A stretch of DNA of 64,000 nt from an uncultured Flavobacteriales bacterium (lineage in GTDB: Bacteria > Bacteroidota > Bacteroidia > Flavobacteriales > BACL11), in the NCBI GenBank assembly GCA_905478765.1, contig CAJQJY010000001.1:48694-112693 (forward strand), in the 5' to 3' direction. A model generated the notes under the pieces. The model did no database searches and had not been told where the DNA came from. It worked only from the letters and a program-made list of their open reading frames with translations. A program made the position numbers and the translations under genes. The stretch's first letter is position 1. Each line of letters starts with the position of its first letter. This document shows, one piece after another, positions 46,922 through 55,665 of this stretch.

Positions 46922-49333
46922 ATGAAAAAAATATTTACCATTCTAATCTTACTAATAGCAACAAATAGCTATGCACAAAAAAAATACACTATAAGTGGAT
47001 ATATTACCGATAAGAATAATGGAGAGAGCATAATAGGTGTAAATATTTATTGTGCGGGCCTGAGTATTGGCGTTACATCAAATACTTATGGCTTTTATAG
47101 TTTAACGCTTCAAGAAGGAATATATGATGTGTCCTTTTCCTTTATTGGCTATCAAAACCAAGTAAAAAACTTTAATTTAAATTCCGCTATAACGCATGAT
47201 GTTGAATTTGAACTTTCCTCAGTTAATATTCAAGAAGTTGTAGTAACTGGAGAAAAAAATATTGTTGAGACAACACAAACATCAATGATTGAAGTTCCTA
47301 TTGAACAGATAAGAACTATTCCTGCTCTTTTAGGAGAGGTGGATATTTTAAAAGCTATCCAATTATTGCCTGGAGTGCAATCAAGTGAAGGAAGCTCAGG
47401 TTTTTATGTTAGGGGTGGTGGCCCTGATCAAAATTTAATACTTCTAGATGGCGTTCCTGTTTATAATGCATCACATATAGGTGGTCTTTTTTCAGTTTTT
47501 AATGCAGATGCTGTTAAGAATGTGCGTCTTACAAAAGGAGGATTCCCGGCAAGGTTCGGAGGTAGGCTTTCTTCTGTACTGGAAATTGATATGAGAGAAG
47601 GAAATATGAAAGAGTTTAAGGGAGACGCAACACTTGGTTTAATTTCTTCTAAATTAACTCTTGAAGGACCAATTATTAAGGACAGAACATCTTTTATAGT
47701 TTCCGGTAGAAGAACTTATGCCGATTTGCTTGCAGGACCATTTATGCCAGCAAGTACAGATCTAACTTTATATTTTTATGATCTTAATGCCAAGATTAAT
47801 CATAAAATATCTAAAAATGATAGGGTTTACTTAAGTGCCTATATGGGTAATGATGCTTTTGGTGTAGATTATGATGGTAGTCAAGGAGGAGGTAAAGGAG
47901 GTAAATCCTCAGATAACGGTATTTTAAATTTTGGTTTAGGCTATGGAAATTTAACATCTACATTAAGATGGAATCATTTGTTCTCTGATAAGCTTTTTAG
48001 TAATACAACATTAACCTATAGTAGATATTCCTTTAATACAAATTTTGGCCTTACATCAAATCAAACAAATGAAAATACAGCTATTAATTTTGATTATCTA
48101 GCAGGAATTGAAGATCTTGGTGGAAGAATAGATTTTGATTATATGCCAAATCCTAATCATGATATTAAATTTGGAACATCATATACGTATCATCATTTTT
48201 TTCCAGGAGTAATAACTCAAAATATTAATATTATTTCACCTGATACAAATCGGAATTTTTCTTTAGATACTATACTTAACTTTTCTGGAAATACCAATGT
48301 GCATGAAATGTTTTTTTATGTAGAAGATAATGTAAAAATTACAAGTAGGTTAAAAGCAAATATTGGTTTGCATATTGGTTATTATTCATTAGCAAATAAT
48401 AGCTCAACTTATAATATAGGCTTAATGGATAAAATTCATGATGAAGATAATTTCAGTTTTCAACCTAGAGTGTCAGCTAGATATTTGTTGAATGAGAATT
48501 GGTCCTTAAAAGCATCATATGCCAATATGCAACAAAACATTCATTTGTTATCTAATTCATCAGTAGGGTTTCCGAGTGATATCTGGGTGCCAGCTATTGA
48601 TAGTGTTCCGCCTCAAAAATCTGAACAATGGGCGGGGAGCGTTAGTACACTTTTATTTCAAGGGGCTTATGAGTTGAGCTTAGAAGGATATTATAAAACA
48701 ATGGGCAATTTAATTACTTACAAGGCGGGATACTCTAATCTGGAAAGTACTGAACCTTGGGAGAATGCTGTAGAAACAGGTGGAGAAGGAGATTCGTATG
48801 GAGCAGAACTCTTTTTACAAAAAAAGAAAGGAAAAACTACCGGTTGGATTGGCTATACCCTTTCTTGGTCCAATAGAAGGTTCGATAATATTAATTTTGG
48901 AGAATGGTATGCCTATAAATACGACAGAAGGCATGATTTTTCGTTCGTAATATCACATAAATTTAATGATAAATGGGATGTTGGAGCTACTTGGGTATAT
49001 GGCACAGGGAATGCGATTACTTTCCCACAAGGGGTTTATGCTGGGATGCCTTATCCTAATAATTGGGATGAACAAGTTACTGTTGACTTTGTTGAATCGT
49101 ATGGCAATAGAAATTCAACTCGATTGCCAGCATATCATAGGCTAGACTTTGGTGTTAACAAGCATAAAAAAAGAAAAAAATGGGATAGCACACTTTCTTT
49201 AGGGGTCTATAATGTTTATAATAGAAAAAATCCATTCTTTGCTTATCTTGCTTATGAAGATAATCAAAGAGTTGCAAAACAGGTTTCACTTTTTCCTATA
49301 ATTCCTTCAATTTCTTACCGAATACAATTTTGA
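46922..49333 (+). CDS. TonB-dependent receptor with carboxypeptidase-like N-terminal domain
   Basis: The 803-residue outer-membrane receptor has a signal peptide (residues 1-18), a CarboxypepD-regulatory-like domain (about 22-105, ISGYITDKNNGESIIGVNIYC), a plug domain (about 125-225, SSGFYVRGGGPDQNLILLDGVPVYN and LTKGGFPARFGGRLSSVLEI) and a 22-strand-type barrel ending SISYRIQF with terminal Phe. It takes up a ligand using TonB energy. The DUF4249 lipoprotein encoded next is its usual partner in Bacteroidota. The ligand is unknown; no SusD is present. Confidence 0.95.
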   Translation: MKKIFTILILLIATNSYAQKKYTISGYITDKNNGESIIGVNIYCAGLSIGVTSNTYGFYSLTLQEGIYDVSFSFIGYQNQVKNFNLNSAITHDVEFELSSVNIQEVVVTGEKNIVETTQTSMIEVPIEQIRTIPALLGEVDILKAIQLLPGVQSSEGSSGFYVRGGGPDQNLILLDGVPVYNASHIGGLFSVFNADAVKNVRLTKGGFPARFGGRLSSVLEIDMREGNMKEFKGDATLGLISSKLTLEGPIIKDRTSFIVSGRRTYADLLAGPFMPASTDLTLYFYDLNAKINHKISKNDRVYLSAYMGNDAFGVDYDGSQGGGKGGKSSDNGILNFGLGYGNLTSTLRWNHLFSDKLFSNTTLTYSRYSFNTNFGLTSNQTNENTAINFDYLAGIEDLGGRIDFDYMPNPNHDIKFGTSYTYHHFFPGVITQNINIISPDTNRNFSLDTILNFSGNTNVHEMFFYVEDNVKITSRLKANIGLHIGYYSLANNSSTYNIGLMDKIHDEDNFSFQPRVSARYLLNENWSLKASYANMQQNIHLLSNSSVGFPSDIWVPAIDSVPPQKSEQWAGSVSTLLFQGAYELSLEGYYKTMGNLITYKAGYSNLESTEPWENAVETGGEGDSYGAELFLQKKKGKTTGWIGYTLSWSNRRFDNINFGEWYAYKYDRRHDFSFVISHKFNDKWDVGATWVYGTGNAITFPQGVYAGMPYPNNWDEQVTVDFVESYGNRNSTRLPAYHRLDFGVNKHKKRKKWDSTLSLGVYNVYNRKNPFFAYLAYEDNQRVAKQVSLFPIIPSISYRIQF

Positions 49334-49335
49334 TT

Positions 49336-50307
49336 ATGAAAAATTTCTTTTACCCTATACTACTATCTATTTTGTTTATAGTTTCCTGCGATATGGAAAC
49401 AGTAATTGATTTAGATATTTCCCCTCAAGAACCAGTTTTAGTTTTAAATGGCTTGTTAGAGACTGATACTAACGCTCAAATAATTATTTCTCACTCTGTA
49501 GGAGCTTTTTCTAGTGCAGTGCCTTCATTTATTAATGATGCCAATGTTTTACTTTACAAAAATGATGAGTTGATAGGTATATCTTTATTACCTGATTTGG
49601 AAAACTTAGTTTATGTTAATTATTTAGATGATAGTCAAAATGTTGATTCATTAGCAATGTATTATTACAAAAGTGATTATAAAGCTGAAAAAAACCAAAA
49701 TTATAGAATAGAAGTTAATCATTCTGATTATCCTTCAATATCAGCAGAAACCTATATTCCTGATGATATTAGTTTATACAATATTGATATGGACACAACT
49801 ACTCATGAAGAAGAAATAGGATTTACCTTTAGCTTTGATGATAATGCCAGTCAGCAAAACTATTACCGATTAAAATTATTTTCTTCTTGTAAAAAAGAGT
49901 GGGAAAATGATGATGGAGATACCGAAGAGTGGAATTTTCGTGGATTTACTAGATTTATGTCTAATGATCCTTCATTCCCTAGCGGTATTCCTTTTGAAGG
50001 CTATACTTTTGAGGGAGATAATGTAGTATTTACTGATGCGTTATTTAACGGACAGCAAAAGACAATTACATTGGATGTGATTTCTGATCTTAAGTATGTT
50101 GATTGTGACACTATTTTTATTGAATTCTCAACCTTTAGTGATGATACCTATAGCTATTATAACTCATTAGGAGATCATTCAGAGAAAGGAGAGTTAGGAC
50201 TCTTTGGAGGAGAGGTTATTCCAGTATTTACAAATGTTGAAAATGGTTTGGGCATATTAATATCAGCTAATACCCAACAGGTTTATTTAAAACCATTATT
50301 AGAATAA
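49336..50307 (+). CDS. DUF4249 lipoprotein, partner of the TonB-dependent receptor
   Basis: The 323-residue protein is read from ATG 49336, 2 nt after the receptor stop. A lipoprotein signal ends FIVSC (Cys near residue 18), followed by DMETVIDLDISPQEPVLVLNGLLETD, the DUF4249 opening. Ig-like beta segments follow (ISAETYIPDDISLY, GFTFSFDDNASQQNYYRLKLF). DUF4249 proteins typically accompany CarboxypepD-domain receptors and may act as surface lipoproteins that assist ligand capture, though this is not proven. A strong terminator closes the unit. Confidence 0.9.
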   Translation: MKNFFYPILLSILFIVSCDMETVIDLDISPQEPVLVLNGLLETDTNAQIIISHSVGAFSSAVPSFINDANVLLYKNDELIGISLLPDLENLVYVNYLDDSQNVDSLAMYYYKSDYKAEKNQNYRIEVNHSDYPSISAETYIPDDISLYNIDMDTTTHEEEIGFTFSFDDNASQQNYYRLKLFSSCKKEWENDDGDTEEWNFRGFTRFMSNDPSFPSGIPFEGYTFEGDNVVFTDALFNGQQKTITLDVISDLKYVDCDTIFIEFSTFSDDTYSYYNSLGDHSEKGELGLFGGEVIPVFTNVENGLGILISANTQQVYLKPLLE

Positions 50308-50314
50308 ATTGTAG

Positions 50315-50342
50315 CCCCACTTCACTAGAGTGGGGTTATTTT
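50315..50342 (+). terminator. Terminator after the DUF4249 gene
   Basis: CCCCACT at 50315-50321 pairs with AGTGGGG at 50329-50335, followed by TTATTTTT. It ends the receptor/DUF4249 operon. Confidence 0.85.
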
Positions 50343-50407
50343 TATGGCCTCATGATTCTAAGTTCAAACTTTTTTTGAATGATTTACTAATTATATTATA
50401 TTAAGTT

Positions 50408-50415
50408 TAATTTTG
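50408..50415 (+). promoter_or_regulatory. -7 box 4 nt before the metallophosphoesterase gene
   Basis: TAATTTTG then CAAA then the ATG at 50420. A related copy of the intergenic repeat (GATTCTAAGTTCAAACTT) starts at 50354. Confidence 0.55.
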
Positions 50416-50419
50416 CAAA

Positions 50420-51652
50420 ATGAAGATATTACCTATTATCCTTTTCCTTTTTGTTATAGATCTTTATTTCTATCTAGGTACTATTTCAACAATTAGAACA
50501 TTCGTTAATAATTCTATTTATCCAGTTTTTTATTGGCTTATTTCAGCTTTAATATACGCTGCTATGCTTTACGTTTTTTTAAATTATGAAAAAAGAACCC
50601 CCTCTATTAGATTTAATGATAGTATTGTATATTCTAGTTTAGTATTTATTGTTTTTATTGCCAAATTTATTGGAATACTTCCTCTAATTATTGATGATGT
50701 AATTCGGATCTTTAAATATTTAACTAGTTTTTTTTCCAATAGTAACCAGCAATCAGATCTTGGTCGTTTAAATTTCCTTAAAAATTCTGCACTTATTATT
50801 TCAGGAACTTTGTTTTCTACATTATTATATGGCATGATATGGGGTAGGTATAATTTTAAAAAGAACTATCAAGAAATTTTTATAAGAGATTGGCCATTGG
50901 GGCTTGATAATTATAAGATTATTCATATATCTGATCTTCATCTAGGCGGATTTAATAATGTCGGTAAATTAGAGGAAGCTATTGAAATGATTAATAGTGA
51001 GAGCCCTGATTTGGTAGTGTTTACTGGTGATTTAGTGAATAATTATTACGATGAAGCCGTTCCTTATATTGATGCTTTAAAAAAAATAAAATCGAAAGAT
51101 GGTAAGTTATCAATTCTAGGAAATCATGATTATGCTGATTATACAGGAATGAAAAGAGATTCTGCTGAGTGGAAAACTAATTTTAGAAAGTTATTAAAGC
51201 TAGAAAAAGAGGTTGGATTTGATCTTTTATTGAATGAATCTAGAGTTGTTTCAAATAAAAAGAAGATGTTTAATATTGTTGGTGTTGAAAATTGGGGTGC
51301 TGGCAGGTTTAACAAAGATGGTGATTTAGATATTGCAATGAGAGGTGTTGATGATAGCATTCCTACTATCTTATTGTCTCATGATCCATCCCATTTTCGT
51401 GAAGTAGTATCGAAAAGTGATTATAAAATTGACCTTCAATTATCTGGACATACACATGGGATGCAATTTGGTGTAGAAATACCTGGTTTTAAATGGAGTC
51501 CTGTAAAATATAGGTATAAAGAATGGGCTGGATTATATGAACATGAAGGAAAGCAAATATATGTTAATAGAGGACTTGGTCATCTTGGTTATGCTGGTAG
51601 GGTAGGAATAATGCCAGATATATCTGTGTTAAATATTAAAGCCAAGATTTAG
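50420..51652 (+). CDS. Membrane-anchored metallophosphoesterase
   Basis: The 410-residue protein has four to five N-terminal membrane segments (about residues 1-150) and a C-terminal calcineurin-like domain. Metal-ligand motifs occur in order: HISDLHLGG, FTGDLVNNY, LGNHDYAD, LSHDPSHF and LSGHTHGMQFG, so the dinuclear site looks intact. Similar proteins (YkuE/YaeI-like) act on lipid or nucleotide phosphoesters at the membrane. The substrate is unknown. A TTG-start gene follows 5 nt after its stop, suggesting an operon. Confidence 0.9.
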   Translation: MKILPIILFLFVIDLYFYLGTISTIRTFVNNSIYPVFYWLISALIYAAMLYVFLNYEKRTPSIRFNDSIVYSSLVFIVFIAKFIGILPLIIDDVIRIFKYLTSFFSNSNQQSDLGRLNFLKNSALIISGTLFSTLLYGMIWGRYNFKKNYQEIFIRDWPLGLDNYKIIHISDLHLGGFNNVGKLEEAIEMINSESPDLVVFTGDLVNNYYDEAVPYIDALKKIKSKDGKLSILGNHDYADYTGMKRDSAEWKTNFRKLLKLEKEVGFDLLLNESRVVSNKKKMFNIVGVENWGAGRFNKDGDLDIAMRGVDDSIPTILLSHDPSHFREVVSKSDYKIDLQLSGHTHGMQFGVEIPGFKWSPVKYRYKEWAGLYEHEGKQIYVNRGLGHLGYAGRVGIMPDISVLNIKAKI

Positions 51653-51657
51653 GTACT

Positions 51658-52701
51658 TTGAAAGTATATACTGATATAGCCAAGGTAAAAGCAGAATGGG
51701 ATAAATTTAATGTAAGTGATTTTATTCATAGTACTTTCCTAGAAGTATTTTATATCAATCACACAAAAATAAAACATCTCTTTGTAATTGATAAAGATAT
51801 GAGGTTATACGCCCATATTTTTGAATTACGTTTTGATAAAATAGTACGTTATTTGAGAAATAAGAGATTATTGTTTTTTGTAAAATTTTTAAAGTTTGAT
51901 GTTCTTTATCTTACAAATTCATTCATTACAAATATACCTGCTTATGCTTCAATTAATAAGATTAATCTTGATAAATTTCTTTCTGTTCTTCATCATAATT
52001 ATACAATATTAGTTCTTCCTGATTTTATATATAATAATATTACTACTGAAAAAAATGAATTCTGTAAGATTGAGGTTGAGGGAGATATGGTTCTTGAAAT
52101 ACATAATATGTGGTGTGACTTAGATAGATACATCTCAGATTTTAGAAAAAAGTATAGAAAGAAGATTAAGAAATTTTTGAATTCAAGCAGTAAAATAGAT
52201 GTAAGACTTATGAATAATAATGATCTAGTATTTTATTCTGATAATATAAAAGATCTATTCAGTCAGGTAATAAATGAATCGAAATTTAGTGGGCCTTTAT
52301 TTAATACCGATTCTTTTTTATCATTAGTTAAAAAAGATATTTTTAAAGTATATGGTTATTTTATCAATAATGATTTAATTGCTTTTTCATCTGAAATACA
52401 CCAAGAGAAGATTCTTTATTCTTACTATGTAGGTTTTGATAAGTCATTAAATAAGAAGTTTTCTATATATCCCAGGATATTACTCGAAACTATTAACAAT
52501 GCAATAGTACTTAAAATGGATAAAGTTGTCTTTGGAAGGACTGCCAATGAATTTAAGAGTAATTTTGGTGCAAAACCAATTAAGTCTTATGTATACATTA
52601 AAGTGAGAAACAGATTTCTGAGTATTATTATTAACCCAATTCTAAAAAGGGTAACTATTAAAAAGTGGGCAATTAGAAGTCCTTTTAAAGGATACTCATA
52701 A
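51658..52701 (+). CDS. FemAB/GNAT-like hypothetical protein
   Basis: The 347-residue protein starts at TTG 51658, 5 nt after the preceding stop; no nearby ATG fits. A basic stretch (DFRKKYRKKIKKFL, about 157-170) is followed by a GNAT-fold second half: SYYVGFDKSLNKKFSIYPRILLETINNA and VVFGRTANEFKSNFGAKP, a pattern seen in FemAB-like acyl/aminoacyltransferase and peptidoglycan-biosynthesis-annotated proteins. The acceptor is unknown. The N-terminal half is unusually rich in Lys, Asn, Ile and Phe. Confidence in the fold is moderate, in the function low. Confidence 0.7.
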   Translation: MKVYTDIAKVKAEWDKFNVSDFIHSTFLEVFYINHTKIKHLFVIDKDMRLYAHIFELRFDKIVRYLRNKRLLFFVKFLKFDVLYLTNSFITNIPAYASINKINLDKFLSVLHHNYTILVLPDFIYNNITTEKNEFCKIEVEGDMVLEIHNMWCDLDRYISDFRKKYRKKIKKFLNSSSKIDVRLMNNNDLVFYSDNIKDLFSQVINESKFSGPLFNTDSFLSLVKKDIFKVYGYFINNDLIAFSSEIHQEKILYSYYVGFDKSLNKKFSIYPRILLETINNAIVLKMDKVVFGRTANEFKSNFGAKPIKSYVYIKVRNRFLSIIINPILKRVTIKKWAIRSPFKGYS

Positions 52702-52751
52702 AATAATTAATAAACCTACTCAAATGATTTGAATTTTTTGGTGCGCATTAC

Positions 52752-52795
52752 GATCCTAAGTTCTAACTTGTTTAAGGATTTATTGAGTAAGTTTG
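52752..52795 (+). repeat. Intergenic repeat copy ending in a -7 promoter box
   Basis: This 44-nt block begins GATCCTAAGTTCTAACTT and ends TTGAGTAAGTTTG; it is the best match to the block at 45220. The terminal TAAGTTTG is a -7 box 4 nt before the ATG at 52800, and a TTG 17 nt upstream of it could be the -33 element. Confidence 0.65.
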
Positions 52796-52799
52796 CCTT

Positions 52800-53759
52800 A
52801 TGAATAAAAATATAAAAGACAATAGAAGACAGTTTCTAAAGAATACCTCTTTGTCTTTATTATCAGTTGCAGTATTTCCAACTATTCTTAAGTCCGAGAA
52901 TTCTACAGTTTCTTTAAGTAAAAACAATTTTGTTGTTGATTGTGACGAATCCACTGAAGATCTTTATGGGCAAGGTCCATTTTACACAGCAAACGCACCA
53001 TCTATTCAGAATAATCAACTTGCAGATATCAGTGAGGAAGGTACACGCATTATTATTAGTGGTCTAGTTTATAATCTTGAGTGCTCAGAAGTTATTCCAA
53101 ATACTGAAATTGATATATGGCATGCTAATGATGCAGGTGGTTATGATAATTTGGGATATAATCTGAGAGGAAAGACTACGACAAATAGTCAAGGTTTTTA
53201 TGTTTTTGAATCAATTAAACCTGGACTGTATTTGAATGGCGCTACTTTTAGACCATCGCATATACATTTTAAAATAACTCCTCCAGGATTTAATACCCTA
53301 ATAACTCAACTTTATTTTCATGGCGATCCTTATATACCAACAGATGCAGCTGCTTCAATAACTAGTGGGGCATTTGACGCTACTAATCGAATTATCCCTT
53401 TAGTGCCAAATTCTAATGGAGATCTTGAAGGAACTTGGGATATTGTAATTGATGGTAATGGAGTTCCGGTTGGGATAAACAATATACATCTTGACAAAGG
53501 GATTATTTATAGTGCAAGTCCTAATCCATTTGCTGGTCATATTAAAATAAATTATGGAGTTTTTCAAAAAGCAAAGGTCGCTATTACTGTATATAACACT
53601 AGTGGACAGATAGTTGCAACTATTGATGAGAGAATGTTAGATCCTGAGAAATATTCAGTATTATGGAGACCTCATAGAAATCTACCTAAAGGATATTACT
53701 TTATCTCAATCATTATAAATGATTTACAAGTTCATTATCTTAAAGTTATTAGACAATAA
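52800..53759 (+). CDS. Exported intradiol dioxygenase-like protein with twin-arginine motif and T9SS domain
   Basis: The 319-residue protein begins with a Tat-like signal (NRRQFLKN with Arg9-Arg10, then a hydrophobic segment). The central domain has the intradiol ring-cleavage dioxygenase pattern: YGQGPFYTANAP, TEIDIWHANDAGGYDN (iron Tyr), TTTNSQGFYVFESIKPGLY and RPSHIHFKI (iron His pair). A T9SS C-terminal domain from about residue 235 (SASPNPFAGHIKINYG, KGYYFISIIINDLQVHYLKVIRQ) follows. It probably binds non-haem iron and acts on catechol-like compounds outside the cell, with export through Tat then T9SS inferred. Confidence 0.88.
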   Translation: MNKNIKDNRRQFLKNTSLSLLSVAVFPTILKSENSTVSLSKNNFVVDCDESTEDLYGQGPFYTANAPSIQNNQLADISEEGTRIIISGLVYNLECSEVIPNTEIDIWHANDAGGYDNLGYNLRGKTTTNSQGFYVFESIKPGLYLNGATFRPSHIHFKITPPGFNTLITQLYFHGDPYIPTDAAASITSGAFDATNRIIPLVPNSNGDLEGTWDIVIDGNGVPVGINNIHLDKGIIYSASPNPFAGHIKINYGVFQKAKVAITVYNTSGQIVATIDERMLDPEKYSVLWRPHRNLPKGYYFISIIINDLQVHYLKVIRQ

Positions 53760-53857
53760 TCAGAAAAAAACCACTAAAAAGAGTGGGGTTGTATTGTTGG
53801 ACCTTAAAGTCAGTATTTTATCAAGTATATGCACTATTTTTTTTTTAAATTAGCAAA

Positions 53858-55615
53858 ATGAAAAAAATACTATTAATATTACTTTACTTACCAATAATTA
53901 GCTTTGGACAAAGTTTATATAATCCGCAACAATTATATGATTCTCCTGCCGGATTTTTTGATGAGGATTCAGTTCGAGATATCTATTTAGAGTTTTACGA
54001 TCCAAACTTTCATAATTATTTAGTTAATTCATGGTATTATAATCCAGATGAGAGAATTCCTGCCACATTAATATTGAATGGTATTGTTTATGATAGTGTT
54101 GGAGTAAGGTATAAAGGTAATTCCACATTTTGTTTGCCTAATGACAATTCTAATCATAAAGTGCCATATAATATTGATTTTAATTATTTTATAGAAAGTC
54201 AAAAGGTGTTGGGATATAAAAAGATGAAGTTAGCTAATGCGTGGATGGACCCTACTTTTGTCAAAGATATTACAGCAAGTAATATTTATAGAAATTATCT
54301 GCCCTCAGGTGAAGCAAATTTAGTAAAACTTCACGTGCAGGGGAATTATCTTGGTCTTTATGTAAATACAGAATCAATTAATAAACAATTCACAAAAAAA
54401 CACTTTGATGAGAAATCAGGGCCACTTTTTAAATGTGATAATATTGATCGATTTTGTGATACTGCGAATGCACCTGCCTCATACCCTCCTAGTTTAATCT
54501 ATCTTGGAACTGATAGTGCTTTATATTATAATAGCTATGATATGAAATCAGATCATGGATGGGAACAGCTAGTTAATCTCATAAAAGTTCTTGATGTAGA
54601 TTTTCAAAATATTGACAGCGTCCTAAATGTAGATCGAACTCTTTGGGCATTTGCTGTAAATAGTGTAATTTCTAATTTAGATACTTATAACGGATATTAT
54701 ATTCACAATTATTATTTGTACCAAACTAAAGATGGTTTATTCCAGATGATTCCATGGGATTTAGACAATAGTTTCTCAGGAGCTATCATGGGATTCGATT
54801 ATTTTAATCAATCTAATATTTATGAATATGATCCTTATCATTATGGTTCTCCAGGCGATAGGCCTCTTGCGGAGAAACTACTTAATGATCCTTTATACAG
54901 AAAACAATATACCGCACATATGCGGACAATAATAAACGAAGCACTAGATACCACTATAATTAGAAATCAAATCAACCAATTACAGTCTTTAGCTCATAAT
55001 GCTGCTGATAGCGATCAATGGAAAGCATTTTCTATGGCTCAATACTATAGTAATGTGGAATCTGCGCTTTGGACTAGTTGGGGTTTTGGAGGAATTATGT
55101 CTACTATTGACGCAAGAAAACAATATTTATTATCTCATCCTGAGATTGCTTTACCACCCCCAACTATTTATGGGTTAAATATTACTAATAATTTAGTTAC
55201 TGTAAATGCTATTAGCGCATCAACTTTGGAGTTAATGGCAACAACAAGTGAGTATAATTCAAAATTTCAATCCTTTGTGATGTTAGATGATGGCACTAAT
55301 GGTGATGTAATGGCAAATGATGGTATTTATTCATCTGAATTACCCTTTCAATCTAGTGGGCTTAATATTAAGTTTTATATTAGAGCTCAAAATAATGATG
55401 CACTTGTCCTATTACCTGAAAGAGCCGAGTATGAATTTTATACTTATTCTGTTGTCACCGGTCTTTTTGTAGCGCCATCAACTACGCAAAAACAACTTAT
55501 AGGAATTACTGATTTATTAGGAAGGACGGTTAGTAATTCTAAATCAATAATAAATTCACCATTATTTTATATTTATGATGATGGAACTGTAGAGAAGAAA
55601 ATAATTCTTCAATAA
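53858..55615 (+). CDS. Secreted CotH-kinase-family protein
   Basis: The 585-residue protein has a signal peptide (MKKILLILLYLPIISFG) and a CotH domain: GVRYKGNSTFCLP, KMKLANAWMDPTFVKDITAS, HVQGNYLGLYVNTESINKQF and the active-site MIPWDLDNSFSG. CotH proteins are atypical kinases of spore coats and surface proteins. After about residue 430 there is a beta-rich domain (TSEYNSKFQSFVMLDDGTNG, an Ig-like element), and the chain ends LFYIYDDGTVEKKIILQ, almost the same as the EEP protein at 44148. T9SS export is inferred. A near-consensus box (TAAATTAG) precedes the ATG by 4 nt. Confidence 0.87.
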   Translation: MKKILLILLYLPIISFGQSLYNPQQLYDSPAGFFDEDSVRDIYLEFYDPNFHNYLVNSWYYNPDERIPATLILNGIVYDSVGVRYKGNSTFCLPNDNSNHKVPYNIDFNYFIESQKVLGYKKMKLANAWMDPTFVKDITASNIYRNYLPSGEANLVKLHVQGNYLGLYVNTESINKQFTKKHFDEKSGPLFKCDNIDRFCDTANAPASYPPSLIYLGTDSALYYNSYDMKSDHGWEQLVNLIKVLDVDFQNIDSVLNVDRTLWAFAVNSVISNLDTYNGYYIHNYYLYQTKDGLFQMIPWDLDNSFSGAIMGFDYFNQSNIYEYDPYHYGSPGDRPLAEKLLNDPLYRKQYTAHMRTIINEALDTTIIRNQINQLQSLAHNAADSDQWKAFSMAQYYSNVESALWTSWGFGGIMSTIDARKQYLLSHPEIALPPPTIYGLNITNNLVTVNAISASTLELMATTSEYNSKFQSFVMLDDGTNGDVMANDGIYSSELPFQSSGLNIKFYIRAQNNDALVLLPERAEYEFYTYSVVTGLFVAPSTTQKQLIGITDLLGRTVSNSKSIINSPLFYIYDDGTVEKKIILQ

Positions 55616-55617
55616 AT

Positions 55618-55648
55618 AAAAACTCACTAAAATACATGGGTTTATTTT
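55618..55648 (+). terminator. Probable terminator after the CotH-family gene
   Basis: AAACTCA at 55620-55626 pairs with TGGGTTT at 55637-55643 (one G-T pair), followed by ATTTTTGG. The hairpin is modest but correctly placed between convergent genes. Confidence 0.5.
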
Positions 55649-55665
55649 TGGCGGTTCCTAAGTTC

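Noticed and set aside
53769..53790. Possible terminator after the dioxygenase gene (CCACT/AGTGG)
   Set aside because: Only 5 bp pair cleanly and the T run is interrupted, so it was not listed as a feature.
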